DNA of 35,565 bases from Lachnospiraceae bacterium (GTDB lineage Bacteria; Bacillota; Clostridia; Lachnospirales; Lachnospiraceae). How positions within the stretch are numbered: position 1 is the stretch's first letter; the number at the start of each line of letters is the position of its first letter. Below the pieces are notes generated by a model. It saw only the letters and a program-made list of their open reading frames with translations. It made no database searches and was not told the origin of the DNA. This document shows, in pieces, positions 22,517 to 31,260 of the stretch. The DNA lies in assembly GCA_900199595.1 (NCBI GenBank), contig FZRB01000029.1:1-35565 (forward strand), read 5' to 3'. Made by a program: the position numbers and the translations under genes.

Positions 22517-23593
22517 ATGTATGTAGAATCTCTTGCTTTAAAAAATTTCAGAAATTACAAAGAGCTGGATATTAACTTCAGTAAAAATATTAATATATTA
22601 TATGGTGATAATGCTCAGGGAAAAACAAATATACTTGAAGCAATTTATTTAGCAGCTACTACTAAGTCACATAGAAATTCAAAGGATAAGGATATTATTA
22701 GTTTCGGCCAGGAAGAGTCACATATAAGGCTTCTTCTCAAAAAAAGAGATGTTGGTCACAGGATAGATATGCATCTCAGAAAGAACCAGACAAAGGGTGT
22801 TGCTATAGATTCTATCCCAATAAGAAGATCTACAGAGCTTTTTGGACTTATAAATATAATCATGTTTTCACCTGAAGACCTTTCCGTAGTTAAGAATGGT
22901 CCTGGTGAAAGAAGACGCTTTATGGATATGGAGATATGCCAGTTAAGCAGGATATATTATAGTAATCTGCTTAAATATAATAAAGTGCTTGATCAGAGAA
23001 ATAATCTTCTAAAACAGATATATTTTAATCCTTCAAATAAGGATACACTTGATGTATGGGATGATCAGCTGGTGGAAGCAGGTATATCAATAATAAATGA
23101 ACGTAAGAACTTTATAGAAATGATAAACAACATAATAAATGATATTCATAAAGGGATTACTTCAGAAAAAGAAAAAATAGAAATTAAATATGAGCCAAAT
23201 GTAGAAGCTGAATCATTTAAAGAGGTTATTAGTAATAAAAGACAGATGGATATAAAAAATACTGTTACTATGACAGGACCTCACAGAGATGATTTTGGTA
23301 TATTTATAAATGGAAATGATGTAAGAGTATATGGTTCTCAGGGTCAACAGAGAACAGCTGCTCTTTCACTTAAGCTTGCAGAGATAGAACTTGTAAAAAA
23401 AATAATAAATGATAATCCTATACTTCTCCTGGATGATGTTATGTCCGAGCTGGATTCAAAAAGAAGAGATGCTCTTCTTGAACAGATAAAGGATATACAG
23501 ACTATCATAACCTGTACAGGATATGATGATTTCATCAGACAAAGAGTTGAAGTAGATAAGATATATAAAATATCTGAAGGAAGAATTATTTAA
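22517..23593 (+). CDS. recF: DNA replication and repair protein RecF
   Basis: 358 aa. An SMC-like ATPase that helps RecOR load RecA at gaps. Walker A is GDNAQGKT (30-37), the ABC signature is in GSQGQQRTAALSLKLAE (about 275-291), and Walker B is PILLLDDVMSELD (about 300-312). The N terminus YVESLALKNFRNYKELDI is characteristic. The Shine-Dalgarno is weak, and the start lies 9 nt after the yaaA stop, so coupling to yaaA is likely. Confidence 0.97.
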   Translation: MYVESLALKNFRNYKELDINFSKNINILYGDNAQGKTNILEAIYLAATTKSHRNSKDKDIISFGQEESHIRLLLKKRDVGHRIDMHLRKNQTKGVAIDSIPIRRSTELFGLINIIMFSPEDLSVVKNGPGERRRFMDMEICQLSRIYYSNLLKYNKVLDQRNNLLKQIYFNPSNKDTLDVWDDQLVEAGISIINERKNFIEMINNIINDIHKGITSEKEKIEIKYEPNVEAESFKEVISNKRQMDIKNTVTMTGPHRDDFGIFINGNDVRVYGSQGQQRTAALSLKLAEIELVKKIINDNPILLLDDVMSELDSKRRDALLEQIKDIQTIITCTGYDDFIRQRVEVDKIYKISEGRII

Positions 23594-23626
23594 AAAATAT
23601 AAATTGTTTCGTCAAGGAGAAAAAAT

Positions 23627-25606
23627 ATGTCAGAGGAACAGATGCAGGGTGAATATGGTGCCGATCAGATCCAGATTCTTGAAGGTCTTGAAGCAGTCAG
23701 AAAAAGACCCGGAATGTATATAGGAAGTACTTCTACAAGAGGACTTCATCATCTGGTATATGAGATAGTTGATAATGCTGTTGATGAAGCATTAGCAGGC
23801 TATTGTTCAGAAATTGAAGTATATATAAATGAAGATAACTCTATTACTGTAATAGATAATGGTCGTGGAATACCTGTAGGTATACAGGCAAAGGCTGGAA
23901 GACCTGCAGTTGAAGTTGTATTTACTGTTCTTCATGCCGGAGGAAAGTTCGGTGGTGGAGGATATAAGGTATCAGGAGGACTTCATGGTGTTGGTTCTTC
24001 TGTTGTTAATGCGCTTTCAGACTGGCTTGAGGTTGAGGTTTCCCGTGAAGGAAAAATATTTAAACAGAGATATGAACGTGGAAATATCTGCTATGATCTT
24101 AAGGTTATAGGTGACAGCGATAAAACAGGAACCAAGGTTACATTTAAACCTGATGGAACTATATTTGATGACCTTATTTATGATTATAATACTCTGAGAG
24201 TAAGGCTTCGTGAGACTGCATTTCTTACAAAGGGTCTTAGAATATCAATAACTGATCTAAGACCACCTGTAAAAGAAGAAAGTGAGTCTGATGAAGAATT
24301 TAAAGAAAGAAGTGAAAACTGGGAGCCTAAGTCAGAATCCTTCCACTATGAAGGTGGTATAAAGGAATTTGTACAGTATCTTAATAAACATAAAACCGCT
24401 ATATATAACGATGTTATATATTGTGAGGGAGAAAAAGAAGGAATATATGTTGAGGTTGCACTTCAGCACAATAATTCCTATAACGAAACAGTTTACAGTT
24501 TTGTTAATAATATTATTACTCCTGAGGGAGGAATGCATCTGACGGGATTCAGATCTGCCATAACAAAGGTTTTCAATGATTATGCCCGTAATACAAAGAT
24601 GCTTAAGGAAAAGGATGATAATCTGTCAGGTGAGGATTTAAGAGAAGGTCTTACAGCTATTATAAGCGTTAAGATAGAGGATCCTCAGTTTGAAGGTCAG
24701 ACTAAACAGAAGCTGGGAAATGCACCGGCCAGAACTGCAGTTGAATCTCTTATGAATGAACAGCTTGTTTATTTCCTTGAGCAGAATCCTTCTGTAGCAA
24801 GAGCAATAGTTGATAAAGCTATTACAGCTCAGAGAGCAAGAATTGCAGCAAGAAAAGCAAGAGATGTTGCAAGAAAGAACAATCTTACAGAAGGTATGTC
24901 ACTACCGGGTAAGCTGGCAGATTGTTCAGATAAGGATCCTAAGAATTGTGAGATATATATAGTCGAGGGAGATTCTGCCGGTGGTTCAGCTAAGACCGCC
25001 CGTAACAGAGCTACTCAGGCTATACTTCCTCTTAGAGGAAAGATATTGAATGTAGAAAAGGCACGTATCGATCATATCATGGAAAATAAAGAAATCCAGG
25101 CTATGATAACTGCATTTGGTACAGGAATACATGAGAATTTTGATATAGAAAAGCTTCGTTATGACAAGATAATCATCATGACAGATGCCGATGTGGATGG
25201 AGCTCATATAGCTACATTACTCTTAACATTTTTCTATAGATTTATGCCTGAACTTATTCGTCAGGGTCATGTATATCTTGCTCAGCCGCCTCTTTACAGA
25301 CTTGAGAAGAATAAGAAATTCTGGTATGCCTACAGTGATGATGAGTTGGCTTCAATAATTGAAGAAGTAGGCCGTGATCAGAATAATAAAGTACAGAGAT
25401 ATAAAGGTCTTGGTGAGATGGATGCCGACCAGCTCTGGGATACAACCATGGATCCTGAGAAGAGAATCCTTCTTCGTGTAGCTATGACAGGAGAGGATGA
25501 GGCAGAAGTAGATATGACTTTTAATGTTCTTATGGGAGACAATGTAGAACCCCGCAAGAAGTTCATAGAAGAAAATGCAAAATTCGTGAAGAATTTGGAT
25601 ATATAA
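23627..25606 (+). CDS. gyrB: DNA gyrase subunit B
   Basis: 659 aa. ATPase subunit of gyrase, which adds negative supercoils. GHKL ATPase: [14 protein letters not shown] (about 45-58), [10 protein letters not shown], and [15 protein letters not shown]. Transducer domain follows, then TOPRIM with EGDSAGGSA (447-455) and [10 protein letters not shown] (519-528), and the C-terminal [18 protein letters not shown] follows AAGGAG. The residues around EGDSAGG and the ATPase region show no obvious resistance-type substitution. Separated from gyrA by a 166-bp spacer with three hairpins, unusual for genes often nearly adjacent. Confidence 0.98.
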   Translation: MSEEQMQGEYGADQIQILEGLEAVRKRPGMYIGSTSTRGLHHLVYEIVDNAVDEALAGYCSEIEVYINEDNSITVIDNGRGIPVGIQAKAGRPAVEVVFTVLHAGGKFGGGGYKVSGGLHGVGSSVVNALSDWLEVEVSREGKIFKQRYERGNICYDLKVIGDSDKTGTKVTFKPDGTIFDDLIYDYNTLRVRLRETAFLTKGLRISITDLRPPVKEESESDEEFKERSENWEPKSESFHYEGGIKEFVQYLNKHKTAIYNDVIYCEGEKEGIYVEVALQHNNSYNETVYSFVNNIITPEGGMHLTGFRSAITKVFNDYARNTKMLKEKDDNLSGEDLREGLTAIISVKIEDPQFEGQTKQKLGNAPARTAVESLMNEQLVYFLEQNPSVARAIVDKAITAQRARIAARKARDVARKNNLTEGMSLPGKLADCSDKDPKNCEIYIVEGDSAGGSAKTARNRATQAILPLRGKILNVEKARIDHIMENKEIQAMITAFGTGIHENFDIEKLRYDKIIIMTDADVDGAHIATLLLTFFYRFMPELIRQGHVYLAQPPLYRLEKNKKFWYAYSDDELASIIEEVGRDQNNKVQRYKGLGEMDADQLWDTTMDPEKRILLRVAMTGEDEAEVDMTFNVLMGDNVEPRKKFIEENAKFVKNLDI

Positions 25607-25614
25607 TGCAGAGG

Positions 25615-25642
25615 AAGGACCCACGAAGTGGGAGGTATCCTT
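25615..25642 (+). repeat. gyrB-gyrA spacer hairpin 1
   Basis: AAGGA-CCCAC-GAA-GTGGG-AGGTA-TCCTT: inner 5-bp stem with GAA loop, an asymmetric internal loop and an outer 5-bp stem. It begins 8 nt after the gyrB stop. Confidence 0.7.
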
Positions 25643-25647
25643 GCAAA

Positions 25648-25686
25648 GCCAAAGGTAGGACCCGCGAAGCGGGAGGTACCCTTGGC
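25648..25686 (+). repeat. gyrB-gyrA spacer hairpin 2, a relative of hairpin 1
   Basis: Outer 10-bp stem GCCAAAGGTA / TACCCTTGGC (one mismatch) around inner CCCGC-GAA-GCGGG with GGA/AGG between. It shares the GGACCC-CGAAG-GGGAGGTA core with hairpin 1, with compensatory changes in the inner stem (CCCAC/GTGGG versus CCCGC/GCGGG). Confidence 0.7.
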
Positions 25687-25697
25687 AAAAGTAAAAA

Positions 25698-25741
25698 AGC
25701 TCCTGCAAGGGAGCAGCAGGGGCTGCTCGCTGGAAGGAGCT
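25698..25741 (+). repeat. gyrB-gyrA spacer hairpin 3
   Basis: Outer AGCTCC / GGAGCT stem with inner GAGCAGC-AGGG-GCTGCTC. GC-rich against an A+T-rich background; ends 31 nt before gyrA. Confidence 0.65.
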
Positions 25742-25772
25742 GGATTGTGAAGCCAAAGGAAGGAAATAAAAG

Positions 25773-28325
25773 ATGTCAGACGACGATAAGATTTTTGACA
25801 AACCTCACGATGATGTGAAGGAAGTTGATCTTAAAAAAACTATGGAGAATTCTTATATAGACTATGCTATGTCGGTTATTGCATCCCGTGCACTACCGGA
25901 TGTTCGTGATGGACTTAAACCTGTTCAGAGAAGAATTCTTTATTCAATGATAGAACTTAATAATGGTCCGGATAAGCCGCATCGTAAATGTGCCCGTATC
26001 GTTGGTGATACCATGGGTAAATATCACCCACACGGAGACAGCTCTATATATGATGCCCTTGTTAAGCTTGCTCAGGATTGGAATACCAGATATCCACTTG
26101 TAGATGGACATGGTAACTTTGGTTCTATGGATGGAGATGGTGCAGCTGCCATGCGTTATACAGAAGCACGTCTTACTAAGATTTCCATGGAAATGCTGGC
26201 TGATATAAATAAGGATACAGTTGATTTTATTCCTAACTTTGATGAAACAGAGAAGGAACCAGTTGTTCTTCCTTCACGTTATCCTAATCTTCTTGTTAAT
26301 GGTACCTCAGGTATTGCTGTTGGTATGGCTACAAATATACCTCCTCATAATCTTCGTGAGGTAGTTGGAGCCGTTGTTAGAATAATTGATAATCGTATAG
26401 CTGATAAAGAAACAGATATAGAGGAAATCATGGACATAGTAAAGGGTCCGGATTTTCCTACAGGAGCAGAAATCCTCGGAAGAAGAGGAATTGAAGAAGC
26501 TTACAGAACCGGTCGTGGAAAGATAAAAGTAAGAGCTATCTCAGAGATAGAGCCTATGGCTAAGGGAAAGCAGAGAATAGTAATCACTCAGCTTCCTTAT
26601 ATGGTTAATAAAGCCCTTCTTATTCAGAAAATAGCTGATCTTGTAAAAAATAAAAAGGTTGAGGGAATAACTGATTTAAGAGATGAATCCTCAAGAGAAG
26701 GAATGAGAATTGTTATAGAACTTCGTCATGATGTAAATGCGAATCTCCTTCTCAATAATCTGTATAAACATACACAGCTGGAGGACACATTTGGCGTAAA
26801 TATGCTTGCTCTGGTTGATAATCAGCCAAGAGTTCTGCCTCTTCCTGATATGCTTAAGTATTATATACGTCATCAGGAGGATGTTGTTACAAGAAGAACA
26901 AAATTCGAGCTGAATGCAGCTGAGAAGAGAGCTCATATAGTTGAAGGTCTCCTTATAGCTATTGATAATATTGATGAAGTTATCAAGATAATCAGAGCTG
27001 CAGCAAATGTAAATGAAGCTAAAGTAAAGCTCATGGAAAGATTTAATCTTACAGATGCTCAGGCTCAGGCTATCGTTGATATGCGTCTTCGTGCTCTGAC
27101 AGGTCTCGAAAGAGATAAGCTGGAGGCTGAGTATAAAGAGCTTCAGGAGAAGATTGCTTATCTTAAGAGCATTCTTGCTGATGAAAAAATGCTTCTGTCT
27201 GTAATAAGAGATGAAATGCAGATTATAGCAGATAAATACGGTGATGACAGACGTACGATAATAGGTCAGGCTGTTGAGGACTTTACAGATGAAGACCTTA
27301 TAGATGATGAGCCTGCAGTTCTTACTATGACACATTTCGGATATGTTAAGAGAATGTCTGTAGATAATTTCCATGCTCAGAACAGAGGTGGAAAGGGCAT
27401 CAGAGGTATTCAGACTATAGAGGATGATTTTATAGAGGATCTTCTGATGACAACTACTCTTAATAATATACTTTTCTTTACGAACAAGGGACGTGCTTTC
27501 AGATTAAAGACCTATCAGATACCTGAGGCAGGAAGAAATGCCAGAGGTGTTGCTATGGTCAATCTGCTTCAGCTTGAAGCCGGTGAACACGTGTCTGCAG
27601 TAGTTCCAATCAGGGAATTTACCGAGAACAAATATTTTATAATGGTAACAAAGAAGGGTCTTATTAAGAAGACTCCTCAGATGGATTTCAAGAATATACG
27701 TAAGAACGGTATTATTGGAATCAGTCTTCGTGAAGACGATGAACTCATTGAGGTTAAGACAACAGATAATACCAGAGATATATTTATGGTTACGAAGAAT
27801 GGTATGTGTATAAGATTTAAGGATACTGATATCAGAAGCACAGGACGTTCATCCATGGGTGTAATTGGTATGAATCTGGAGCATGGCGATGAGATAGTCG
27901 GTATGCAGATGAATACACAGGGTGAGAAGCTGCTTATCGTTACCGAAAAGGGTATGGGTAAGAAGACTGATATAGCAGAATTCCATGTTCAGAGACGTGG
28001 AGGTAAAGGACTTAAGTGCTATAAGATTACAGAAAAGACCGGAAATGTAATGGGCGTCAAGGCTGTAAATGATAATCATGAGATAATGATGATCACAACA
28101 GAAGGAATCATTATTCAGCTCAGATGTGATGAGATATCAACCTACAGCCGTGTTACATCAGGTGTTAAGCTGATAAATATCAAGGAAGGTGTAACCGTTG
28201 CACAGATAGCTAAGGTTCGTGATGAGGCTATGACTTCTAATGATGATGAATTAAAGGATGATGTTGTAGAGGAAACAATTGACGATTCAGATAATAAAGA
28301 AGAATCAACCAGTGTAGAGGAATAA
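25773..28325 (+). CDS. gyrA: DNA gyrase subunit A
   Basis: 850 aa. Breaks and rejoins the gate DNA through Tyr129 (AMRYTEARL). The quinolone-resistance region reads HPHGDSSIYD, with S90 and D94 equivalent to E. coli S83 and D87, the susceptible-type residues. The C-terminal beta-pinwheel begins near 505. Its first blade has QNRGGKG, one change from the GyrA-box QRRGGKG, while a perfect QRRGGKG lies in a later blade (about residue 740). An acidic tail (DDELKDDVVEETIDDSDNKEES) follows. AAGGA precedes ATG by about 8 nt. Next gene overlaps its transcript at 2 nt spacing. Confidence 0.98.
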   Translation: MSDDDKIFDKPHDDVKEVDLKKTMENSYIDYAMSVIASRALPDVRDGLKPVQRRILYSMIELNNGPDKPHRKCARIVGDTMGKYHPHGDSSIYDALVKLAQDWNTRYPLVDGHGNFGSMDGDGAAAMRYTEARLTKISMEMLADINKDTVDFIPNFDETEKEPVVLPSRYPNLLVNGTSGIAVGMATNIPPHNLREVVGAVVRIIDNRIADKETDIEEIMDIVKGPDFPTGAEILGRRGIEEAYRTGRGKIKVRAISEIEPMAKGKQRIVITQLPYMVNKALLIQKIADLVKNKKVEGITDLRDESSREGMRIVIELRHDVNANLLLNNLYKHTQLEDTFGVNMLALVDNQPRVLPLPDMLKYYIRHQEDVVTRRTKFELNAAEKRAHIVEGLLIAIDNIDEVIKIIRAAANVNEAKVKLMERFNLTDAQAQAIVDMRLRALTGLERDKLEAEYKELQEKIAYLKSILADEKMLLSVIRDEMQIIADKYGDDRRTIIGQAVEDFTDEDLIDDEPAVLTMTHFGYVKRMSVDNFHAQNRGGKGIRGIQTIEDDFIEDLLMTTTLNNILFFTNKGRAFRLKTYQIPEAGRNARGVAMVNLLQLEAGEHVSAVVPIREFTENKYFIMVTKKGLIKKTPQMDFKNIRKNGIIGISLREDDELIEVKTTDNTRDIFMVTKNGMCIRFKDTDIRSTGRSSMGVIGMNLEHGDEIVGMQMNTQGEKLLIVTEKGMGKKTDIAEFHVQRRGGKGLKCYKITEKTGNVMGVKAVNDNHEIMMITTEGIIIQLRCDEISTYSRVTSGVKLINIKEGVTVAQIAKVRDEAMTSNDDELKDDVVEETIDDSDNKEESTSVEE

Positions 28326-28327
28326 AA

Positions 28328-28519
28328 ATGGAAGAGCTTAGAGAAAATATAGATTCCTTATCTCATACCGGAACTATGGAGAATATATTAATAGCTGTAA
28401 TATACTGGCTCGCTGTTATTGTTGTAATACTATTTGTATTTTATATTGCTGTAAAGATAAATAATTACAGACTGTATAAAAGGAACAGCAAGGTTGAGCT
28501 GGATGACTTTCTGGATTAG
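28328..28519 (+). CDS. Small single-span membrane protein, function unknown
   Basis: 63 aa. One hydrophobic helix (about residues 20-44, ILIAVIYWLAVIVVILFVFY), an acidic N terminus and a basic stretch then acidic end (KRNSKVELDDFLD), so N-outside or hairpin-free topology with the basic side likely cytoplasmic. ATG lies 2 nt after the gyrA stop and 7 nt after GAGG, located within the gyrA tail, so translation should be coupled to gyrA. Family not recognised. A real gene is supported by its ribosome binding site and compact fit between gyrA and fumarase. Confidence 0.72.
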   Translation: MEELRENIDSLSHTGTMENILIAVIYWLAVIVVILFVFYIAVKINNYRLYKRNSKVELDDFLD

Positions 28520-28538
28520 ATAAAGGTATCAGTAAAAT

Positions 28539-29381
28539 ATGAGAGAAATTGACGTAAATAAAATAACTATGGCCGTAAAAGATATGTGTATATCCGCGAA
28601 TCTTGAGCTGTCAGAAGAGATGAAAAATGCTATAGCCGGAGCGTATGAAAAAGAAAGTGCTCCTCTGGCAAAGCAGATACTTGGACAGCTTCAGGAAAAC
28701 ATGGATATTGCTAAAGAAGACAGGATACCTATATGTCAGGATACGGGTATGGCTGTTTTCTTTGTTGAAATCGGTCAGGATGTTCATATATCAGGTGGTG
28801 ACCTGACAGAAGCAATAAATGAAGGTGTCAGACAAGGCTATACAGAAGGCTATCTTCGTAAATCTGTAGTAAGTGATCCTCTTATCAGGGAAAATACTAA
28901 GGATAATACCCCTGCAATCATTCATTATGAAATAGTTAGTGGAGACAGCCTTAAAATCACTATAACCCCTAAAGGCTTTGGAAGCGAAAACATGAGTGTT
29001 TTAAAAATGCTTAAGCCGGCAGATGGTATAGAAGGCGTAAAACAGGTGGTTATTGATGCGGCTAAAAATGCCGGTCCGAATGCATGTCCTCCATTTGTAA
29101 TAGGAGTTGGAATAGGCGGAGACTTTGAGCTTGTTGCAAAGCTGGCAAAAAAGGCACTTACCAGAGAGCCCGGAAGTCATAATCCAATTACGTATATAGC
29201 AGACCTGGAAAAAGAGCTTTTAGAATCTATAAATAAGCTTGATATAGGACCTGCCGGACTTGGTGGAGATACGACAGCCTTAGCAGTGAATATAGAAACA
29301 TATGCAACACATATAGCAGGCTTACCAGTAGCAGTAAACATGTGTTGTCATGTTGATAGACATAAGACGGTGATATTATAA
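28539..29381 (+). CDS. Class I fumarate hydratase, alpha subunit (FumA/TtdA N-terminal type)
   Basis: 280 aa. With the next gene product it interconverts fumarate and L-malate (or acts on tartrate) using a [4Fe-4S] cluster. Candidate cluster cysteines are C66 in PICQDTG, C183 in GPNACPPF and C269/C270 in NMCCHVDRH. Also seen are the GGDxT motif (GGDTTALAVN) and IREN. Two-subunit forms with a separate beta chain are usual in clostridia. The beta gene starts 1 nt after its stop, so the two are translationally coupled. It sits downstream of gyrA and the small membrane protein, probably in one transcript. Confidence 0.94.
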   Translation: MREIDVNKITMAVKDMCISANLELSEEMKNAIAGAYEKESAPLAKQILGQLQENMDIAKEDRIPICQDTGMAVFFVEIGQDVHISGGDLTEAINEGVRQGYTEGYLRKSVVSDPLIRENTKDNTPAIIHYEIVSGDSLKITITPKGFGSENMSVLKMLKPADGIEGVKQVVIDAAKNAGPNACPPFVIGVGIGGDFELVAKLAKKALTREPGSHNPITYIADLEKELLESINKLDIGPAGLGGDTTALAVNIETYATHIAGLPVAVNMCCHVDRHKTVIL

Positions 29382-29382
29382 A

Positions 29383-29910
29383 ATGGAAAAATACTTAAAA
29401 CTACCTCTAAATGATGACGAAATTAAATCTCTTCGTTCCGGTGATATGCTTTATCTATCCGGAACTATTTATACTGCCAGAGATGCTGCTCATAAGAGAA
29501 TGTATGAAACTCTTCAGAGTGGAGGAGAGCTTCCCTATGATATAAATGGAAGCTTTGTTTATTATCTTGGACCGACACCTGCCAGACCGGGTCAGGTCAT
29601 AGGTTCTGCAGGACCAACTACGTCCAGTCGTATGGATAAATATACTCCGCTTCTTTTAGAAAAAGGACTTAAGGGGATGATTGGCAAGGGAAAGAGAAGT
29701 CCTGAAGTAATACAGTCCATAGTAGAAAATGGTGCTGTTTATCTGGCAGCAATTGGAGGACTTGGAGCTCTTCTTTCTAAAAGAATAGTTGAATCAGAAG
29801 TAATCGCTTATGATGACCTGGGTACTGAGGCAATCAGAAAGCTTAAAGTCGAGGAGCTTCCGGTTGTTGTAATTATAGATACTGAAGGCAATAATCTTTA
29901 TGAAAGATAA
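29383..29910 (+). CDS. Class I fumarate hydratase, beta subunit
   Basis: 175 aa. C-terminal domain of the class I fumarase/tartrate dehydratase made as a separate chain. Diagnostic segments are YLSGTIYTARDAAHKRM (about 24-40), YYLGPTPARPGQVIGSAGPTTSSRMD (about 60-85), GMIGKGKRS and GGLGALLSKRI. The ARDAAHKR basic patch binds substrate carboxylates in this family. It follows the alpha gene with 1 nt between stop and start. Fumarase rather than tartrate dehydratase is more likely on family grounds, but the substrate is not proven by sequence. Confidence 0.93.
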   Translation: MEKYLKLPLNDDEIKSLRSGDMLYLSGTIYTARDAAHKRMYETLQSGGELPYDINGSFVYYLGPTPARPGQVIGSAGPTTSSRMDKYTPLLLEKGLKGMIGKGKRSPEVIQSIVENGAVYLAAIGGLGALLSKRIVESEVIAYDDLGTEAIRKLKVEELPVVVIIDTEGNNLYER

Positions 29911-29922
29911 AGGATATAATAT

Positions 29923-30459
29923 ATGAATAATAGGGGAAAGGGTAAGATAGTAGTTATAATAATTATAGCTTTGGTAATCCTGGCATTAGGTGGGCTTGCC
30001 GCTTACTGGATATTTATGACACCGGGTTATATATCAAGAGATCAGGCTGTTTCAAATTATTATCAGGCTATCAGCTCCGAAGATAAGGAATTATATAAAA
30101 ATACCTGCTATACATCAGCATGGCAGAATAGCTATGCTAATAATACCGCAGGAATAGGAATGGATGCTGCTGTTGACATGGCATATGAATTCCAGTCGGG
30201 AGCAAGCTATGGTGATGTAAAGATTACTGCACTTGAAAAGCTTGATTCATCCTATGCTGATAAAATGGAAGAGAGCATTAAAAGCCTTTATGGCATTGAT
30301 CTTAAAATAAGCGCTATTTCAAAGGTTAATTTTTCAGTAAAAACCACCTTTGAAGGAGCAAAAGAAGATTCCGGAACATTAACAAGATATGTTTATAAAT
30401 CAGGAGGAAAATGGTTTTTCCTTGCTGATCCGGATATAATAGTACTTCTTGATCTATGA
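29923..30459 (+). CDS. Membrane-anchored hypothetical protein with an NTF2-like outer domain
   Basis: 178 aa. Basic start (NNRGKGK), one membrane helix at 9-31 (VVIIIIALVILALGGLAAYWIF), then a roughly 145-residue extracytoplasmic domain: DQAVSNYYQAISSEDKELYKNTCY is like the first helices of NTF2-like or DUF4878-type domains, and GTLTRYVYKSGGKWFFLADP resembles their final strands. No catalytic motif is apparent. AAAGGA lies about 8 nt before ATG, and it begins 12 nt after the fumarase beta stop, so it is probably co-transcribed. The stop overlaps the convergent Rrf2 stop by 6 nt (30454-30459). Confidence 0.75.
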   Translation: MNNRGKGKIVVIIIIALVILALGGLAAYWIFMTPGYISRDQAVSNYYQAISSEDKELYKNTCYTSAWQNSYANNTAGIGMDAAVDMAYEFQSGASYGDVKITALEKLDSSYADKMEESIKSLYGIDLKISAISKVNFSVKTTFEGAKEDSGTLTRYVYKSGGKWFFLADPDIIVLLDL

Positions 30460-30855
30460 TGTAAGCAGATCAGATAGTTTTTTCGAATAAAAGAAATCAT
30501 GAACTAAAGCTTCATATTCAATCCACATAGGAAGGGTTTTACATATACCCTTCCTTTTACATTCATATTTTTTATCACTGAGGCAGGCAACCGGTGACAG
30601 AGGTCCTTCCAGGGTTTCTATTATTTCGCCTATAGTGTATTCTTCCGGAGAACGGCTCAGCTTATAGCCGCCACCTTTTCCGCTGGCACTAATTACCATA
30701 TCGGCATCAACAAGAGTTTTAACAATTATCTCCAGATATTTCTTTGAGATATCCTGTCTTTCGGCCACATCCTTAAGGGGAATCAGCCCATTATCTTTAT
30801 TTTCTGCAAGATCTATCATAACTCTGATAGCATAACGTCCTTTTGTTGAAATCAT
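30454..30855 (-). CDS. Rrf2-family transcriptional regulator with an IscR-like cysteine triad
   Basis: 133 aa. N-terminal winged helix (MISTKGRYAIRVMIDLAENK; recognition helix DISKKYLEIIVKTLVDADMV; wing SGKGGGYKLSRSP). C91, C99 and C105 sit where IscR has C92, C98 and C104, so a Fe-S or thiol sensor is plausible; no His follows C105 at the position of IscR H107. Encoded next to metY-cysK, it could be a cysteine-metabolism repressor of CymR type or an IscR type. GAGG precedes ATG by 7 nt. Its promoter at 30939-30911 is back-to-back with the metY leader promoter, with palindromes between. Confidence 0.9.
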   Translation of the reverse strand: MISTKGRYAIRVMIDLAENKDNGLIPLKDVAERQDISKKYLEIIVKTLVDADMVISASGKGGGYKLSRSPEEYTIGEIIETLEGPLSPVACLSDKKYECKRKGICKTLPMWIEYEALVHDFFYSKKLSDLLTS

Positions 30856-30910
30856 ATCTTAACCTCATACTGAAAACATTTTTCTGAAATAATCACCTAT
30901 AATAACTAAG

Positions 30911-30939
30911 ATTATAAACCAATAAGATATTGTAAGCAA
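30911..30939 (-). promoter_or_regulatory. Promoter of the Rrf2 regulator
   Basis: On the minus strand, TTGCTT (30939-30934), a 17-bp spacer and a perfect TATAAT (30916-30911). Confidence 0.8.
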
Positions 30940-30965
30940 AAGTAAATTGAAAAAGGAGAAAAAAC

Positions 30966-30986
30966 GTTATAGGAAAAACCTATAAC
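30966..30986. promoter_or_regulatory. Candidate operator dyad A
   Basis: GTTATAGG-AAAAA-CCTATAAC, perfect 8-bp arms, about 30 bp upstream of the metY leader promoter and the same distance from the Rrf2 -35. Shares the CCTA/TAGG core with dyad B. Confidence 0.55.
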
Positions 30987-31011
30987 AAACTATAAAATAT
31001 AACAATTATAG

Positions 31012-31030
31012 ACCTATTGACTTAGTAGGT
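31012..31030. promoter_or_regulatory. Candidate operator dyad B over the leader promoter
   Basis: ACCTATTGACTTAGTAGGT: outer arms ACCTA/TAGGT are perfect and inner bases partly so. It covers the -35 hexamer, so a bound Rrf2 dimer would block RNA polymerase. Confidence 0.55.
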
Positions 31031-31045
31031 AAATAATGATAGTAT
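31017..31045 (+). promoter_or_regulatory. Promoter of the metY leader
   Basis: TTGACT (31017-31022), 17-bp spacer, TAGTAT (31040-31045). Transcription would start near 31052, about 48 nt before the leader ORF. Confidence 0.8.
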
Positions 31046-31054
31046 GATGCCATC

Positions 31055-31072
31055 GAAGCAAACAACTGCTTC
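31055..31072 (+). promoter_or_regulatory. Hairpin in the 5' leader before the Cys-rich ORF
   Basis: GAAGCA-AACAAC-TGCTTC, 6-bp stem. It ends 10 nt before the strong Shine-Dalgarno AAAAGGAGG (31082-31091 region). Confidence 0.5.
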
Positions 31073-31099
31073 ACACTTAGAGAAAAGGAGGCGTTAATA

Positions 31100-31219
31100 A
31101 TGAGATATTCAGTTTATGATAATTCCAAAATGTGTTGTCGAATGTTCATCTCCCGGGCATGTAGTATGGCTGGTTTGTTAATGTGTCGATGTAAACGCCT
31201 CGATATAGCTAAGCAGTAA
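31100..31219 (+). CDS. Cysteine-rich leader peptide upstream of metY
   Basis: 39 aa, with 5 Cys (12, 13, 21, 29, 31) and 5 Met, tandem Cys codons TGT TGT at 31133-31138. It has one of the strongest ribosome binding sites in the window (AAAAGGAGG, 8-9 nt before ATG). Codons 17-20 lie in CTCCCGGGCA (31150-31159), which pairs perfectly over 10 bp with TGCCCGGGAG (31230-31239) just after the stop. The latter also forms the left arm of a terminator. This is the layout of a transcription attenuator sensing Cys-tRNA. Not a structural protein; no domain. That it is translated is inferred from the ribosome binding site and codon arrangement. Confidence 0.75.
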   Translation: MRYSVYDNSKMCCRMFISRACSMAGLLMCRCKRLDIAKQ

Positions 31220-31260
31220 CCTGACCATTTGCCCGGGAGCCACAAAGCCCTCGGGCTTTT
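31150..31260 (+). promoter_or_regulatory. Antiterminator/terminator pair of the metY leader
   Basis: Element 1 (31150-31159) and element 2 (31230-31239) are perfectly complementary. Element 2 can instead pair as GCCCGGG (31231-31237) with CTCGGGC (31250-31256), with one G-U pair, followed by TTTTATT. A shorter alternative AAAGCC-CTCG-GGCTTT (31244-31259) also precedes the T run. 1:2 and 2:3 pairing exclude each other. Confidence 0.7.
31231..31260 (+). terminator. Intrinsic terminator before metY
   Basis: GC-rich stem GCCCGGG / CTCGGGC, 12-nt loop, then TTTTATT, 70 nt before metY. As it lies between the promoter and metY, it should lower metY transcription unless prevented from forming. Confidence 0.75.

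Noticed and set aside
25606-25818. 70-codon open frame across the gyrB-gyrA spacer
   Set aside because: It is made of hairpin repeats translated in one frame, overlaps the gyrA start and has no Shine-Dalgarno of its own.
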